From Piliocolobus tephrosceles (Eukaryota; Chordata; Mammalia; Primates; Cercopithecidae): DNA of 64,000 nt. Positions 46,315 through 57,470 of the stretch are shown one piece after another; within the stretch, counting starts at the first letter, position 1; every line of letters begins with the position of its first letter. The notes beneath the pieces were generated by a model. That model did no database searches. It was given only the letters and a program-made list of their open reading frames with translations, and had not been told where the DNA came from. The translations under genes and the position numbers were made by a program. Location: NCBI RefSeq assembly GCF_002776525.5, contig NC_045436.1:50017313-50081312 (forward strand), written 5' to 3'.

Positions 46315-47160
46315 CTCAGTAATAGTAATAAAAAATATAAAATATTCAGAAGTAAACTAAATGGTAAATAACACCCAAATTTTACCAACAGAGGAAATGG
46401 ATGAATGGAGGAGAGTACCATGCTGCTGGATGGAAAGACACAATATTGTAATAATGTAAACTCTCTTCAAGTTAATCTATAAATTGGATAAAAATTCCAG
46501 TGGAATCTCTTCAAGTTAATCTATAAATTGGATAAAAATTCCAGTGGAATTTTTGGAGGAAAGGAAGGGGCAAATTTGACAAAATGATTGTAAATTTCAC
46601 CATGAAGAATAAATGCTTCAGAATAGTCAATTCATATTTTGAATAAAGGCATTGATAAGGGACCTTGCTCTATTAGACACAAAACCCTATATAGGAAAAG
46701 ACAAATGGATGGTATATATTAAACGTTTTTTTTTTAAGTACATACCTTTTGCCCAGACATTCCACTTCTGGAACATTTCCCTGAGAAATAATTAGATAGT
46801 ATATGGCAAAGATGTTTATTGAAACATTGTCTATAATGTTATAATGCCAAACCAATTAAAAACATTGATTGTTTGACAAGTAGAGGATGGTTTTAACAAA
46901 GTATGGTTTAAACACATTCCTGTGGAATACCTCAGGGCTCTTAAGCATGATGTTGTAGAACTACATTAATTGATATGGAAGGTGATTGCCATATATTATG
47001 TTTTTTTAAAAGCTGATTACAAAACAGATGTCTAATAGTATCCACATTTTTGTAAAATAAAAATTGGCATATACCTGTGAAGAAAAAACCTAGATGGGAG
47101 ATTATATGTCAAAATGTTAACAATAGTTCTGCATCTGTACGCTGAAAAAAATGATAAGCT
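46315..47160 (+). mobile_element. Old LINE-1 3' end (L1M-type)
   Basis: ORF2 end words 'attttaccaacagaggaaat' and 'gataagggaccttgctctat', then 3' UTR words 'cattccacttctggaacatt' and 'tgatatggaaggtgattgcc'. Contains an exact 44-bp tandem duplication at 46462-46549. Confidence 0.7.
46462..46549. repeat. Exact 44-bp tandem duplication
   Basis: The unit starting 'tctcttcaagttaatctata' at 46462 repeats without mismatch at 46506. Confidence 0.97.
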
Positions 47161-47299
47161 TTCCCCAAACTGGGATGGTACTTAAACTCCTCATTACTGC
47201 CACCTGGTGGCAACCAAGGGAGGTTTCTAATTTCTTTTCTACCACCTTGAGTACAACGCACATAGCATCATAATTATATAAAGTTATAAAGAAATCTTC

Positions 47300-47562
47300 A
47301 GTATCACCTGGTTCTATCCATCATTTTGTAGCTGAAGAAATAAAGGGGAAAGACTTTAAGCCACTTGTCTAAAGTTGCACTGTTAGTAGCAAACATTTGT
47401 TGAGCCATTTTGCTAAGTACTTCAAATGAATTATATCATTTTATTGTCACAGGAGCCTATGAGGTTGGTCCTATTTTTACTCTCACTTATCCCTACTTAC
47501 CAGATGAGGATCCTGAGGCTCAGAAAAAGTAAGCAACTTACCCAAAGCTGTATACTTGGGAT
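47300..47562 (+). repeat. MIR element(s)
   Basis: 'ttgctaagtacttcaaatga', 'accagatgaggatcctgagg', 'gtaagcaacttacccaaagc' is a clear MIR. A shorter MIR-like piece precedes it at 47300-47395. Confidence 0.8.
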
Positions 47563-47756
47563 ATAGCCAGTCATTGAGTTTTACCTCCCTCTTCTGAACC
47601 TTCTGTACTATACCTTCTTAGTCCATTAATTGCTCCTGCCCCTTCCACTAAGTGCCCTTGCCCTTTCCTTGTCCCTTTCTTCAGTATTTTGGTTGCAGCT
47701 CTTAGCATATGCCCAGTCTTTGTGTTATGTTTCTCATGGATGAAAAGACAGTATAG

Positions 47757-48007
47757 GCCAGGTGTGGTGGCTTATGCCTATAATCCCAGAACTTTGGGAG
47801 ACCAAGGCAGGTGGATCACCTGAGGTCAGGAGTTCAAGGCCAGCTTGGCAAAACCCCATCTCTACTAAAGTAATTCCAGCTACTTGGGAGGCTGAGGCAT
47901 GAGAATCACTTGAACCCAGGAGGTGGAGGTTGCAGTGAGCCAAGATCGCACCACTGCACTCCAGCCAGGGGATAGAGTGAGACTGTCTCAAAAAAAAAAA
48001 AAAAAAA
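47757..48007 (+). repeat. Alu element with internal deletion
   Basis: 'ggccaggtgtggtggcttatg' to the A-tail at 47990-48007. About 45 bases around 'aaaatacaaaaattagcc' are missing at 47868-47872. Confidence 0.93.
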
Positions 48008-48085
48008 GAAGAAGGAAAGATTGATTTACTGAGAGAAGTATAAGGAAACAAAATACCCCAAGACCCTTGTCTGGAAGGAAGGAGA

Positions 48086-48112
48086 GCAAGGGAGGGAGGG
48101 AGGGAGGGGAGG
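48086..48112. repeat. (GGGA)n short tandem repeat
   Basis: 'gggagggagggagggagggg'. Confidence 0.9.
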
Positions 48113-48158
48113 AAAAGACAGTAAAGACAGTATAAACGTTTACTGAGAGAAGTATGAG

Positions 48159-49204
48159 TATCAGGGAACCTGCCCCCAATATTTCAGTGTAGGTTCTTTC
48201 TATTTTCCATAACTGTTGGCCAGCTGAGAAATAAAGAGAAAGAATACAAAGAGAGGAATTTTACAGCTGGGCTGCCAGGCGTGATATCACATATCGGTAG
48301 GACCATGATGCCCACCCAAGCCTCAAAACCGGCAAGTTTTTGTTAAGGATTTCAAAAGGGGTGGGGGTGTACAAACAGGGAGTAGGTACAAAGATTACAT
48401 GCTTCAAAGGGCAAAAAGCAGAACAAAGATCACATGCTTCTGAGGAAACAGGACAAGGGCAAAGCAGAACTCCTGATAAGGGTCTGTGTTCAACAGTGCA
48501 TGTATTGTCTTGATCAACATCTTAACAAAAAACGGGTTTGAGAGCAGAGAACTGGTCTGACCAACAATTTACCAGGATGGAGTTTCCCAATCTCAGTAAG
48601 CCTGAGGGTACTGCAGGAAACCAGAGCATATTTCAGTCCTTATCTCAACCGCATAAGACAGACACTCCCAGAGCAGCCATTTATAGACCTCACCCCAGGA
48701 ATACATTCTTTTCCCAGGGTATTAATATTAATATTCCTTGCTAGGAAAATAATTAGTGATATCTCTCCTACTTGCACGTCCATTTATAGGCTCACTGCAA
48801 GAAGAAAAATATGGCTCTTTTTGCCTAACCCCGCAGGCAGTTAGACCTTGTGGTTGTCTTACCTTGTTCCCTAAAAATCGCTGTTATTCTCTTCTTTTTC
48901 AAGGTGCACTGATTTCATATTGTTCAAACACACATGTTTTATAATCAATTTGTACAGTTAACACAGTTATCACAGTGGTCCTGAGGTGACATACATCCTC
49001 AGCTTGTGAAGATAACAGAATTAAGATATTAAAGTAAGACAGGCGTCAGAAATTATAAAAGTATTTGGGAACTGATAAATGTCCATGAAATCTTCACAAT
49101 TTATGTTCCTCTGCCGTGGCTCCAGCCGAAATCTTCACAATTTATGTTCCTCTGCCGTGGCTCCAGCCGGTCCCTCTCTCCGGGGTCCCTGACTTCCCAC
49201 AACA
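48159..49204 (-). mobile_element. Class II (ERVK-like) solo LTR
   Basis: On the minus strand it starts TGTTGTGGGAAGTCAGGGACC and ends near GGTTCCCTGATA. Long LTR (about 1,046 bp), with 'tcatattgttcaaacacacatg' and 'gtgacatacatcctcagct' typical of an HML-type LTR. The flanks are similar (tatgag / tacaag), compatible with a decayed 6-bp duplication. The subfamily is not fixed. Confidence 0.62.
49087..49168. repeat. Exact 41-bp tandem duplication within the LTR
   Basis: The unit starting 'gaaatcttcacaatttatgt' at 49087 repeats without mismatch at 49128. Confidence 0.97.
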
Positions 49205-49535
49205 TACAAGGAAAGAAAATACCCCCAGCTCCTTACCCCAAGATCCTTGTCCAGATAGAAACTTACACTTATTAATATATTGAATTGTTCAAGTGTCCAT
49301 ATACTAAGAATCTTACATCAGCAATGTGGAACTATGGATAGGCTTCCTTGGCTTCCCAGCTCCACACTATAACCCTCCCTCCTCCCACCCCTTAAGTTTC
49401 TGTATAGCAGAGTTAAGAGTGTATATCACCATATGCAGTTGTTCATGTGCTTCTTCCCCTTTCTCTTCTAGCTCTTGACAAAATTCTCAGGGAAAACTCT
49501 TCAGCTCTGGATATCTCCCTTTTTGTGGATCAAAC
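49205..49535. other. Unclassified sequence right of the LTR
   Basis: The first ~60 bases resemble 48034-48075 (see findings). No gene. Confidence 0.45.
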
Positions 49536-49539
49536 ACAA

Positions 49540-51300
49540 AGGGCATCATTCTAAAATATATACGGAACCATAAAAGCCCCAAATAGCCAAAGCAACCCTG
49601 AGCAGAAAGAACAAAGCTGGAAGCATCACACTACCAGACTTCAAAATTTACTACAAAACTCTGATACCTAAAACAACATGGTACTGGCATTAAAAAAAAT
49701 AGGCATATAGACCAATGAAACAGAATAGAGAATCCGGATATACCAACTCATCTTTAACAAAGGTGCCAAGAACATACAATGAGGAAAGGATGGTCTTTTC
49801 AATAAATGGTGTGGGGGAAAGCTAGATAACTATATGCAGAAGAATGAAACAAGATTCTCACCATACACAAAAATCAAATCAAAATGGATTAAAGGCTTAA
49901 ATCTAAGACCTGAAACTACGAAACTAGAAGAACACACTGGGGAAGTGCTCCAGGACCTTGGTCTGGGCAAAAGATTTTTTTTTTATAAGACCTCAAAAGC
50001 ACAGACAACAAAGCAAAAACAGACAAATGAGATTACGTTAAGCTAAAAAGTTTCTGCACAGCAAAAGAAACACTCAACAGAGTTAGGGAGACAACCCACA
50101 GAATGGGAGAAAACGTTTTCAAACTATCCATCTGACAAGGGACTAATGACCAGAATAAAGAGACTAAACAATTTAAGCCAAAAACAAACAACAAAAACCA
50201 AATAATTTAAAAAGTGGGCAGGCTGGGCGCGGTGGCTCACACCTATAATCCAAGCACTTTGGGAGGCCAAGGCAGGCAGATCACAAGGTCAAGAGATCAA
50301 GACCATCCTAGCCAACATGGTGAAACCCCATCTCTACTAAAAATACAAAAGAAAAATTAGCTGGGCATGGTGGCATGCCCCTGTTGTCCCAGTTACTTGG
50401 GAAACTGAGGCAGGAGAATCACTTGAACCCGGGAGGCAGAGGTTGCAGTGAGCCAAGATCGCGCCACTGCACTCTGGCCTGGTGACAGAGCGAGACTCGG
50501 TCTTATGAGAAAAAAAAAAAAAAAGTGGACAAAAGATCCAAACAGACTTTTCTCAAAGGATGACATAAAAATGGCCAACAGGTATATGAAAAAATGCTCA
50601 ACATCACTAATCATTAGAGAAATGTAAATTAAAACAACATGTTATTTCACCCCAGTTAAAATGGCTTGTATTAGAAAAACAGATAATAACAGATGCTAGT
50701 GAGGATGTGGAGAAAAGGGAACCCTCGTACATTGTTGGTAGAAATGTTAACTAGTACAACCACTGTGAAGAACAGTGTGGAGGTTCTTCAAAAAACTAAA
50801 AATGAATTACCATATGATCCAGCAATTCCGCTACTGAGTATATATCCAAAAGAAAGAAAATCCGTATATCAAAAAGATACCCGCACTACCATGTTTATTG
50901 CAGCATTGTTCACAACAGCCAAGATACAGAATCAACCTAAGTGCCCATCAATGGATGAATGGATAAAGTGTGGTATATATGCACAATGAAATGTTAATCG
51001 GCCATAAAAAATAATGAAACCTTCTCATTTGCAGCAACATGGATGGTACTGGACACCACTATGTTAAATAAGCCAAGTACATAAAGACAAATATTGCATG
51101 TTTTCAGTCATACATGGCAGCTAAAAATGTGGATTTCATGATGACATGGAGTACATTGGTGGTTACCAGAGGCCAGAAAGGAGGGGATGGAGTAGGAGAT
51201 GAAGGGGGAAAAAGGATATAAGTGTATTTATTACCACTGAACTGTACACTTAAAATGGTAAAGATGATATGTTATATATTACCTCAGTTTACAAAAGTAA
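49540..51300 (+). mobile_element. LINE-1 3' part (ORF2 end and 3' UTR)
   Basis: 'ataaaagccccaaatagcca', 'gaatgggagaaaacgttttc', 'tgatccagcaattccgctac' and 'ctgaactgtacacttaaaat'. An Alu at 50220-50524 splits it. Broken frames; the longest is 98 codons at 50693-50989. Confidence 0.85.
50220..50524 (+). repeat. Alu element
   Basis: 'aggctgggcgcggtggctcac' to 'cggtcttatgagaaaaaaaa'. Target word 'aaaaagtgggca' / 'aaaagtggaca'. Confidence 0.94.
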
Positions 51301-51594
51301 AAACAAATGGCATCAATGTCAATAAGTGTAAAAGTTGTACTAGGGATAAATCTGCCATTTGAAAGGGAAATTAGAAATCTGAAATAATGAGTGCAGTTAG
51401 CCTGTGAAACCCTTGAAGACCCCAAAAGTCTCATTCAGAACTGGTCCCAAAATGAATACGTACTTTTGTATCATTGTCTAATTAAAGGTGCTTTTATTCA
51501 AGTATTAGTTTGCTTCAAAATAAATCTTTTTATTTGTACTAGTATTATAAGAGTGTTATTTCCTATTCTTCAGCTACATTTTTTGGGGGAACAG
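51301..51594. other. Unique sequence
   Basis: No gene or confident repeat seen. Confidence 0.4.
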
Positions 51595-51795
51595 TGTTAG
51601 TAAAAAGAGCTTAACTGTTAGACAGTCTTGAGTTAAAATTCACATGTTAGCTGTAATGAGGAAACTATTACATTAAATTTTAATTACTTAATTTTATTAT
51701 ATAAAATTAAGGATAATAATATCACCAAAGGTGGTGGAGACGATTTAATGGGATGACACATAAAACTAGGACGTAGAGGCATCTAGCAAATACAC
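51595..51795 (+). repeat. MIR element
   Basis: 'cagtcttgagttaaaattca', then 'gagacgatttaatgggatga', in MIR order. Confidence 0.65.
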
Positions 51796-52320
51796 ATTTC
51801 CTTCCCTTCTCCCTTGTTATATACTTAACCACATGGGCTAGGATTTCTTTGAAGGAACCATTTCTATCTTAGCCAGTGTTCTATCTGAGGTATTTGCGGT
51901 TCTCTGCTTTTTTCTTTCATACCCCACTTTCAATCTCTCAATACATACTGTGAGCTCTGCTTTCAGACTAGATTCATAACTCAGTGATTTCCTGCTCCTC
52001 CGCAACCACCTCCCTGGTCCAGGCCATCATCATTTTTCATACAACTGTAGTCACTTCCTAATTGGACTCCCAACTTCCACTCTTGCTGCTTCCCATTTAT
52101 TGTTCACATAGCAGCCAAAGTTATTCTTTTATAAATTAGATCATGTCACTTCTCTGCTCAAAACCTTCCAAGAGCTCCCTATCACTTTTAGACTAAATAT
52201 CTGAAGTCCTTACCAAATCCTACTAGATCTATGTGATTTGACCCCAGTCTATCATTCTGACTTCAAACCTCTCTCCTGCTACCTTACTCTGCTCCAGCAG
52301 CACTGGCCTCCTTGCTGTTA

Positions 52321-52633
52321 TTTATTTATTTATTTGTTTGTTTGTTTGTTTATTTATTTTTGAGAGAGAGTTTTGCTCTTGTTGCCCAGGCTAGGGTGCA
52401 ATGGTGTGATCTCGGCTCACTGCAACCTCTGCCTTCCGGGTTCAAGCAATTCTCCTGCCTCAACCACCCAAGTAACTGGGATTACAGGCACCTGGCTAAT
52501 TTTTTGTATTTTTAGCAGAGATGGGGTTTCACCATGTTGGCCAGGCTGGTCTTGAACTCCTGACCTTAGGTGATCCACCTGCCTCGGCCTCCCAAAGTGT
52601 TGGGATTACAGGCGTGAGCCACCGTGCCCAGCC
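52321..52633 (-). repeat. Alu element, antisense
   Basis: (TTTA)n/(TTTG)n tail, then 'gagagagagttttgctcttg' to 'gagccaccgtgcccagcc'. Target word 'cctccttgctgtt' / 'cctccttcctgtt'. Confidence 0.95.
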
Positions 52634-52864
52634 CTCCTTCCTGTTCTTTGATGGTGCCAAGAATACTCCTGCCTCGGGGCCTTTACATCTGTTGTTCCCT
52701 CTGCCTGGAATGCTCTTTCTAGATCTTTAATGCCTTGCTTTCTCATTTTCTAACTCAGAGAGGCTGAAGCTAGGTACCTCATTTTAAACAGATAACCCTG
52801 CAAGGCTTTCTTTCTCTCCTTATGCTTATTTTCCTCATAGCACTTACCCCACATTGATATGAGA

Positions 52865-53011
52865 TACTTCCTTCTTTCTTTTCTTTTTTCCTTCCTTCCT
52901 CCCTCCCTCCCTCCCTTCCTTCTTTCCTTTCTCTCCTTTCTTCTTTCTTTCTCTCCTTCCTTCCTTCCTTCCTTCCTTCCTCCCCTCCCCTCCCCTCCCC
53001 TCCCCTCCCCT
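52865..53011. repeat. Polypyrimidine tract: (CTTT/CTTC/CTCC)n ending in (CCCCT)n
   Basis: Almost pure C/T for about 145 bases. The last 33 bases are cccct units, so the minus strand has a GGGGA series. Confidence 0.97.
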
Positions 53012-53118
53012 CATATAGGAATCTCACTATGTTGCCCAGGCTCTTGGACTTAAGTGATCCTCCAACCTTAGCCTCCCAAGTAGCTGGGACTATAGGCACA
53101 CACCACCACACCTGACTC
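53012..53118 (-). repeat. Alu fragment, antisense
   Basis: 'aggaatctcactatgttgcc' to 'caccaccacacctgac'. Confidence 0.8.
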
Positions 53119-53289
53119 TATATGTAGTCCCACCTGAAATGTAAGCTTCCCACCTGAAATACAGGTTCAATACTTTATTTTGTTCACTTTGTATCATCAG
53201 CATTTACATCTGCCAGGCATTCAAAAATATTCATTGAATAAGTAAGTGAGCAAACTTACCTGCTTCCACAGCCATCCTTTCCCCCTCCC

Positions 53290-54065
53290 CCTCCTTTTAA
53301 GTAGAAGAGATGTTTTTCTTCCTCTCTGAGATTATCATGTCTCCCCCATGTCCTGCCTCCTCAGCATTCCTTAATATTGCCTATCTTCTATATTCGATTC
53401 TCCCCAGCTACATTTTTTGTTTTCTGGCAAGCACACATCTCTCCCATTTTAAATTAAAAGAAAATTCTCTCTGGGCATCCCCTGCCAGCTGCCAGTCTCT
53501 GTCTCTCCTGCTCTTAACAAACTTTTGAAATATTTATTTATACTCTTTGCATTGCCTCACTTCTCTTTTATTCTAGTTCCTCCAAACCCATAGAAACTGT
53601 TCACTCCTGCTTTAAACAATTTCTTTCCTGAGCTCTTCCAGGATATTACCCTCATGTTTTTTTTTTATCTTACTTCCCTGATTGCTACTTTTCCTGTCCC
53701 TCCCTCAAATTTTGTGTATCACAGCATTCTGATACAAGTTCTTCATGTTCTCCAGATTCTTCCTTGGCAACCTTACCACATCCATTGCTTTAGTTACCAC
53801 CCAAACCTGGATGCCCAGCTCACATTTCTCTGTACTAAGCTCGTGACTTATTTGACCTAGTGTCTACTTGATATCCACCTTGGTTTCCACAAGCACCTCA
53901 AAATAAAGATGCCCTCTTCCATCTCCAAACTTGATTCTCCGCCAGTGTTATTTTAGTGAGTGGTAGCATCATCCAGTTGCTCAAGTAGAAAACATGGATA
54001 TTGTCCTTGATATATCCTTTGCCTTCTGCCCCCTTCCCCCATCTAGCCAACTGTTGGCTTCCATT
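53290..54065. other. Unclassified sequence, probably ancient repeat
   Basis: Pyrimidine-rich, with words such as 'tattgtccttgatatatcct' seen in an ancient repeat class. No gene. Confidence 0.4.
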
Positions 54066-54069
54066 AATT

Positions 54070-55166
54070 CTATTACAGTGAGAGGAATTGTATCCCCCCA
54101 GAAAGATATGTCAAAGTCCCGGCAGTGCATCCTGGGTCGGCGTAGCTATGGCGTCTCGTGTCCTTTCAGCCTGTGTCCGCTGCCTGCCCGCAGCCTTTGC
54201 ACCGCTGCCCCGGGTCCGGATGCAGACCGTGGCCCGGCCTCTCAGCACCGGTCGGTGCTCCGCGGGGACCCAGACGAGGCTCGGGCCTTTGCAGCCGGCC
54301 TTAAAGTTCGCGCAGGTTCCTGGTAGAGTTACACAGTTGTGCCGCCAGTATAGCGACATGCTCCCTTTGACGTTAGAGGGCATCCGGGACTGTGTTCTTT
54401 ACGTATTGAAACTCTATGACAAGATTGACCCAGAGAAGCTTTCAGTAGATTCTCATTTTATGAAAGACCTGGGCTTAGACTGTTTGGACCAACTGGAGAT
54501 TATCATGGCCATGGAAGACGAATTTGGGTTTGAAATTCCTGATACAGATGCTGAAAAGTTAATGTGTCCACAAGAAATTGTAGATTACATTGCAGATAAG
54601 AAGGATGTATATGAATAAAGTATCAGACCCTTTGGCTTTGGGGAGAGAGGACTCAGATGATAGTGGCGAATGTCTGGCAGTGAGGACACATTTTCGCATC
54701 ATTGCTGACTCTGACAGAGTGATTCTGATGGACTTGTATTTAAATTGTGTAAGTGTTTTACTCTTTGAAAATAAATCTATAAAACCAAAAAAAAAAAAAA
54801 CAAAGTCCCAGCCCCCACTGCTTATGAATGTGATCTTAGGATCTTTATAGATGTAATTCAGGATCTTGAGAGGTGATTATCCTGGATTAGGGAGGGCTCT
54901 AAATCCAATGACTGGTGTCCTTAAACATGAAAGGAGAGGGAGATGTGAGACACACACACAGGGGAGAATGCCATGTGAAGATCCCTATAAGGCTGGAGAG
55001 AGAGATTGGAGTGAGGCTGCCACAGGCCAAAGAACACCAAGAATTGCCAACCCCGCTGACACCCTGATTTCAGACTTCTGGCCTCCAAAACTGTAAGAGA
55101 ATAAATTCTGCTTTTTTAAGTCATGAAGTTTGTAGTAATCTGTTATGGTAGTCCCAGGAAATTAAT
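54070..55166 (+). repeat. MLT1-type MaLR LTR split by the NDUFAB1 retrocopy
   Basis: The left piece 54070-54120 ('gaggaattgtatccccccag') and right piece 54801-55166 ('atccaatgactggtgtcctt', 'gaagatccctataaggctgg', 'ttctggcctccaaaactgta') join into one MLT1 LTR when the retrocopy is removed. Confidence 0.82.
54121..54800 (+). pseudogene. NDUFAB1P: NDUFAB1 retrocopy, full-length uninterrupted ORF (mitochondrial acyl carrier protein)
   Basis: NDUFAB1 is the mitochondrial acyl carrier protein, a subunit of complex I and carrier in mitochondrial fatty-acid and lipoate synthesis (known). The ORF is 54148-54618: 156 codons, the same length as the human protein, with no stop or frameshift. It reads MASRVLSACVRCLPAAF (transit-peptide region), then RQYSDMLPLTLEGIRDCV, HFMKDLGLDCLDQLEI and IVDYIADKKDVYE. 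It is intronless, keeps the 3' UTR with AATAAA at 54770-54775, has a 14-base A-tail at 54787-54800, and is flanked by the duplication CAAAGTCCC (54112-54120, 54801-54809). These are hallmarks of L1-mediated retroposition. The phosphopantetheine-bearing Ser of the DSL motif is Cys (TGT, 54481-54483), so a protein from it should not be a working carrier. About 15 residues differ from the human parent. The symbol marks parentage only. Confidence 0.95.
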
Positions 55167-55174
55167 TTTCTTAG

Positions 55175-56340
55175 CTCTGAAATCCATCTGTGTTTCTCTA
55201 CCATCACTGCCTCTAACTAGTTCAGATCATGATTACAGTAATCTTCTGCCTCATCTCCTTGCTACTAGTCTCAGCACATCTTTCTAAAATGCATGAAATT
55301 CATTCCACTATTTAAAATCTGTGAGTGGTTTGCCAGTGACTTGGATTAAGTCTAAATACCTAGTATCATGGTTTATGGGACTTTATAATTTGCCTTCTGC
55401 CTACTTGTGTAGCTTCTTTTCCCACTCACCCTCAATTCTGTTTGTTTGTTTGTTTGTTTTTTGGTGGTGGTGGTGGTGGTGGTTTTGTTTTTTGGGTTTT
55501 TTTGCTTGTTTTTGAGACAGAGTTTCACTTTTGTTGCCCAGGCTGGAGTGCAATAGTGCAATCTTGGCTCACCACAACCTCCGCCTCCCAGGTTCAAGCG
55601 CTTCTCCTGCCTCAGCCTCCCAAGTAGCTGGGATTACAGGCGCCTGACACCATGCCCGGCTAATTTTGTATTTTTAGTAGAAATGGGGTTTCTCCATGTT
55701 GGTCAGGCTGGTCTCAAACTCCTGACCTCAGGTGATCCGCCCGCCTCAGCCTCCCAAAGTGCTGGGATTAGAGGCGTGAGCCACCGCACCCGGCCCCCAC
55801 TTACCCTCAATACTATGGTCCAGGCATAGTAATAATTTCTGATATTTCTTAGCATTGATTCTATGCCAGCCACTATTCTAGGGGCTAAGTCGCACAACAA
55901 CCTGTAAAATAGAAAGGTTTCTTTCAATGTCTCAGCCTTTCTTTCTCTTACCTCCAGGATTTTGCACATGCTGTTCACACTGCTGTCTGCCTGAAACACT
56001 CTACTTTCTTTTCCCTTGCTCTTTGACCCTCTCCTCAACTGGCTAATTCATACTAATACTTTAGGCCCCAGTTTATTCAATACTTCCTCCAAGAAGCATT
56101 CCTCACTCTTTCTAAATGTGGGTATATGTGCCACCCTCACTGCCCATATTCCCATTACACCCTGAACTCCCCCATCAGAATACAAAATATTATGGTTATC
56201 TGTTCACTGGTCTATACCCCACACTATATGTTTCCTTTGGGAAGGGCTGTATCTCTATTACCATTGTAACTCCATTCCCAGAATCTAGCACAGTGCCTGG
56301 CATAGAAGAGATGCTCAATCACTATATGCTGAGTAAATGA
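55175..56340 (+). repeat. L2 element, split by an Alu
   Basis: 'gtgagtggtttgccagtgac', then after the Alu 'ttttgcacatgctgttcaca' and 'tagcacagtgcctggcatag'. A MIR-like piece lies at 55840-55915. Confidence 0.72.
55441..55797 (-). repeat. Alu element, antisense, with (TGG)n in its tail
   Basis: (TTTG)n, (GGT)n (about 55463-55483) and T-run, then the body to 'gagccaccgcacccggcc'. Target word 'actcaccctcaattct' / 'acttaccctcaatact'. Confidence 0.95.
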
Positions 56341-56691
56341 AAAAACCTTAAACAAAGGTTGCTAATAGCATTATGTCTCTTATACCAGCTAGGGCAGAAA
56401 GAAATGCATCCCAGACCTACTTGCCAACTGTTCTCTTCCTCATAATTCTGATGCCTCTGCCTGGACCAGTCCTGAAACATCTTTTCATATGAATTCCATG
56501 AGATCTCTAAGGCCAGTTAATCTTCAGTTACCTATCATACTCATCACTTCTCCAAATACAAGCCTCTCCAGGTGGCTCTCCTCTCCCAGAGAGCTTTGCA
56601 AGTTCTCCCAAACCCTCTGCTTACTGCTCTCCTTTTTCCTGGGCTTTCTGGAACTCCAGCCTATTCAAAACAAACTCACCTATATTTTCAT

Positions 56692-57008
56692 CCTTTTTTT
56701 GTTGCTTTATTTTATTTTTATTTTTATTTTTATTTTTTTTGGAGACAGAGTCCCACTCTGTCACCCAGACTAGAGTGCAGTGGCACCATCTCGGCTCACT
56801 GCAACTTCTGCCTCCCAGGTTCAAGTGATTCTCAGCTTCCCAAGTAGCTGGGACTACAGGTGTGCACCACCACACCTGGCTAATTTTTGTATTTTCAGTA
56901 GAGACAGGGTTGTACCATGTTGGCCAGGCTGGTCTCGAACTCAAGCAATCCACTTGCCTCAGCCTTCCAAAGTGCTGGGATTATAGGCATGAGCCACTGT
57001 GCCTAGTC
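56692..57008 (-). repeat. Alu element, antisense, (TTTTA)n tail
   Basis: Tail 'tttatttttatttttatttt', body to 'gagccactgtgcctagtc'. Target word 'tattttcatcctttt' on both sides. Confidence 0.95.
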
Positions 57009-57164
57009 GTATTTTCATCCTTTTAACAGAATATTCTTTCCATCTCTGGCCTAAAATAGAAACCTGTTTTCCATTAGAAAAATTATCTTCCTACTGCTAT
57101 CTTGGGTGGAAGTTGTGAATTTGTCTCACCCTTGTAGAAAACCCTCTCCATTCAAGCTTTTATT

Positions 57165-57470
57165 TTTATTTATTTATTTATTTGAGATGGAGTTTCGCTC
57201 TTGTTGCCCAGGCTGAAGTACAATGGCGTGATCTTGGCTCACTGCAACCTCCGCCTACTAGGTTCAAGCTATTCTCCAGCCTCTGCCTCCCGAGTAGCTG
57301 GGATTACAGACACCCTGCCACCACACCCGGCTAATTTTTGTATTTTTAGTAGAGACGGGGTTTTGCTGTGTTGGCCAGGCTGGTCTCAAACTCCTGACCT
57401 CAGATGATCTGCCCACCTCGGCCTCCTAAAGTGCTGATATTACAGGCGTGAGCCACCACGCCCAGCCTCA
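57165..57470 (-). repeat. Alu element, antisense
   Basis: Tail 'tttatttatttatttgagat', body to 'gagccaccacgcccagcct'. Target word 'caagcttttatttt' on both sides. Confidence 0.95.

Larger units (their letters stand above)
52000..53262 (+). repeat. L2 element, split by Alu, polypyrimidine tract and Alu fragment
   Basis: Pieces at 52000-52320 ('gatcatgtcacttctctgct', 'aaaaccttccaagagctccc'), 52634-52860 ('gttccctctgcctggaatgc') and 53150-53262 ('tttgtatcatcagcatttac'). Confidence 0.75.
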
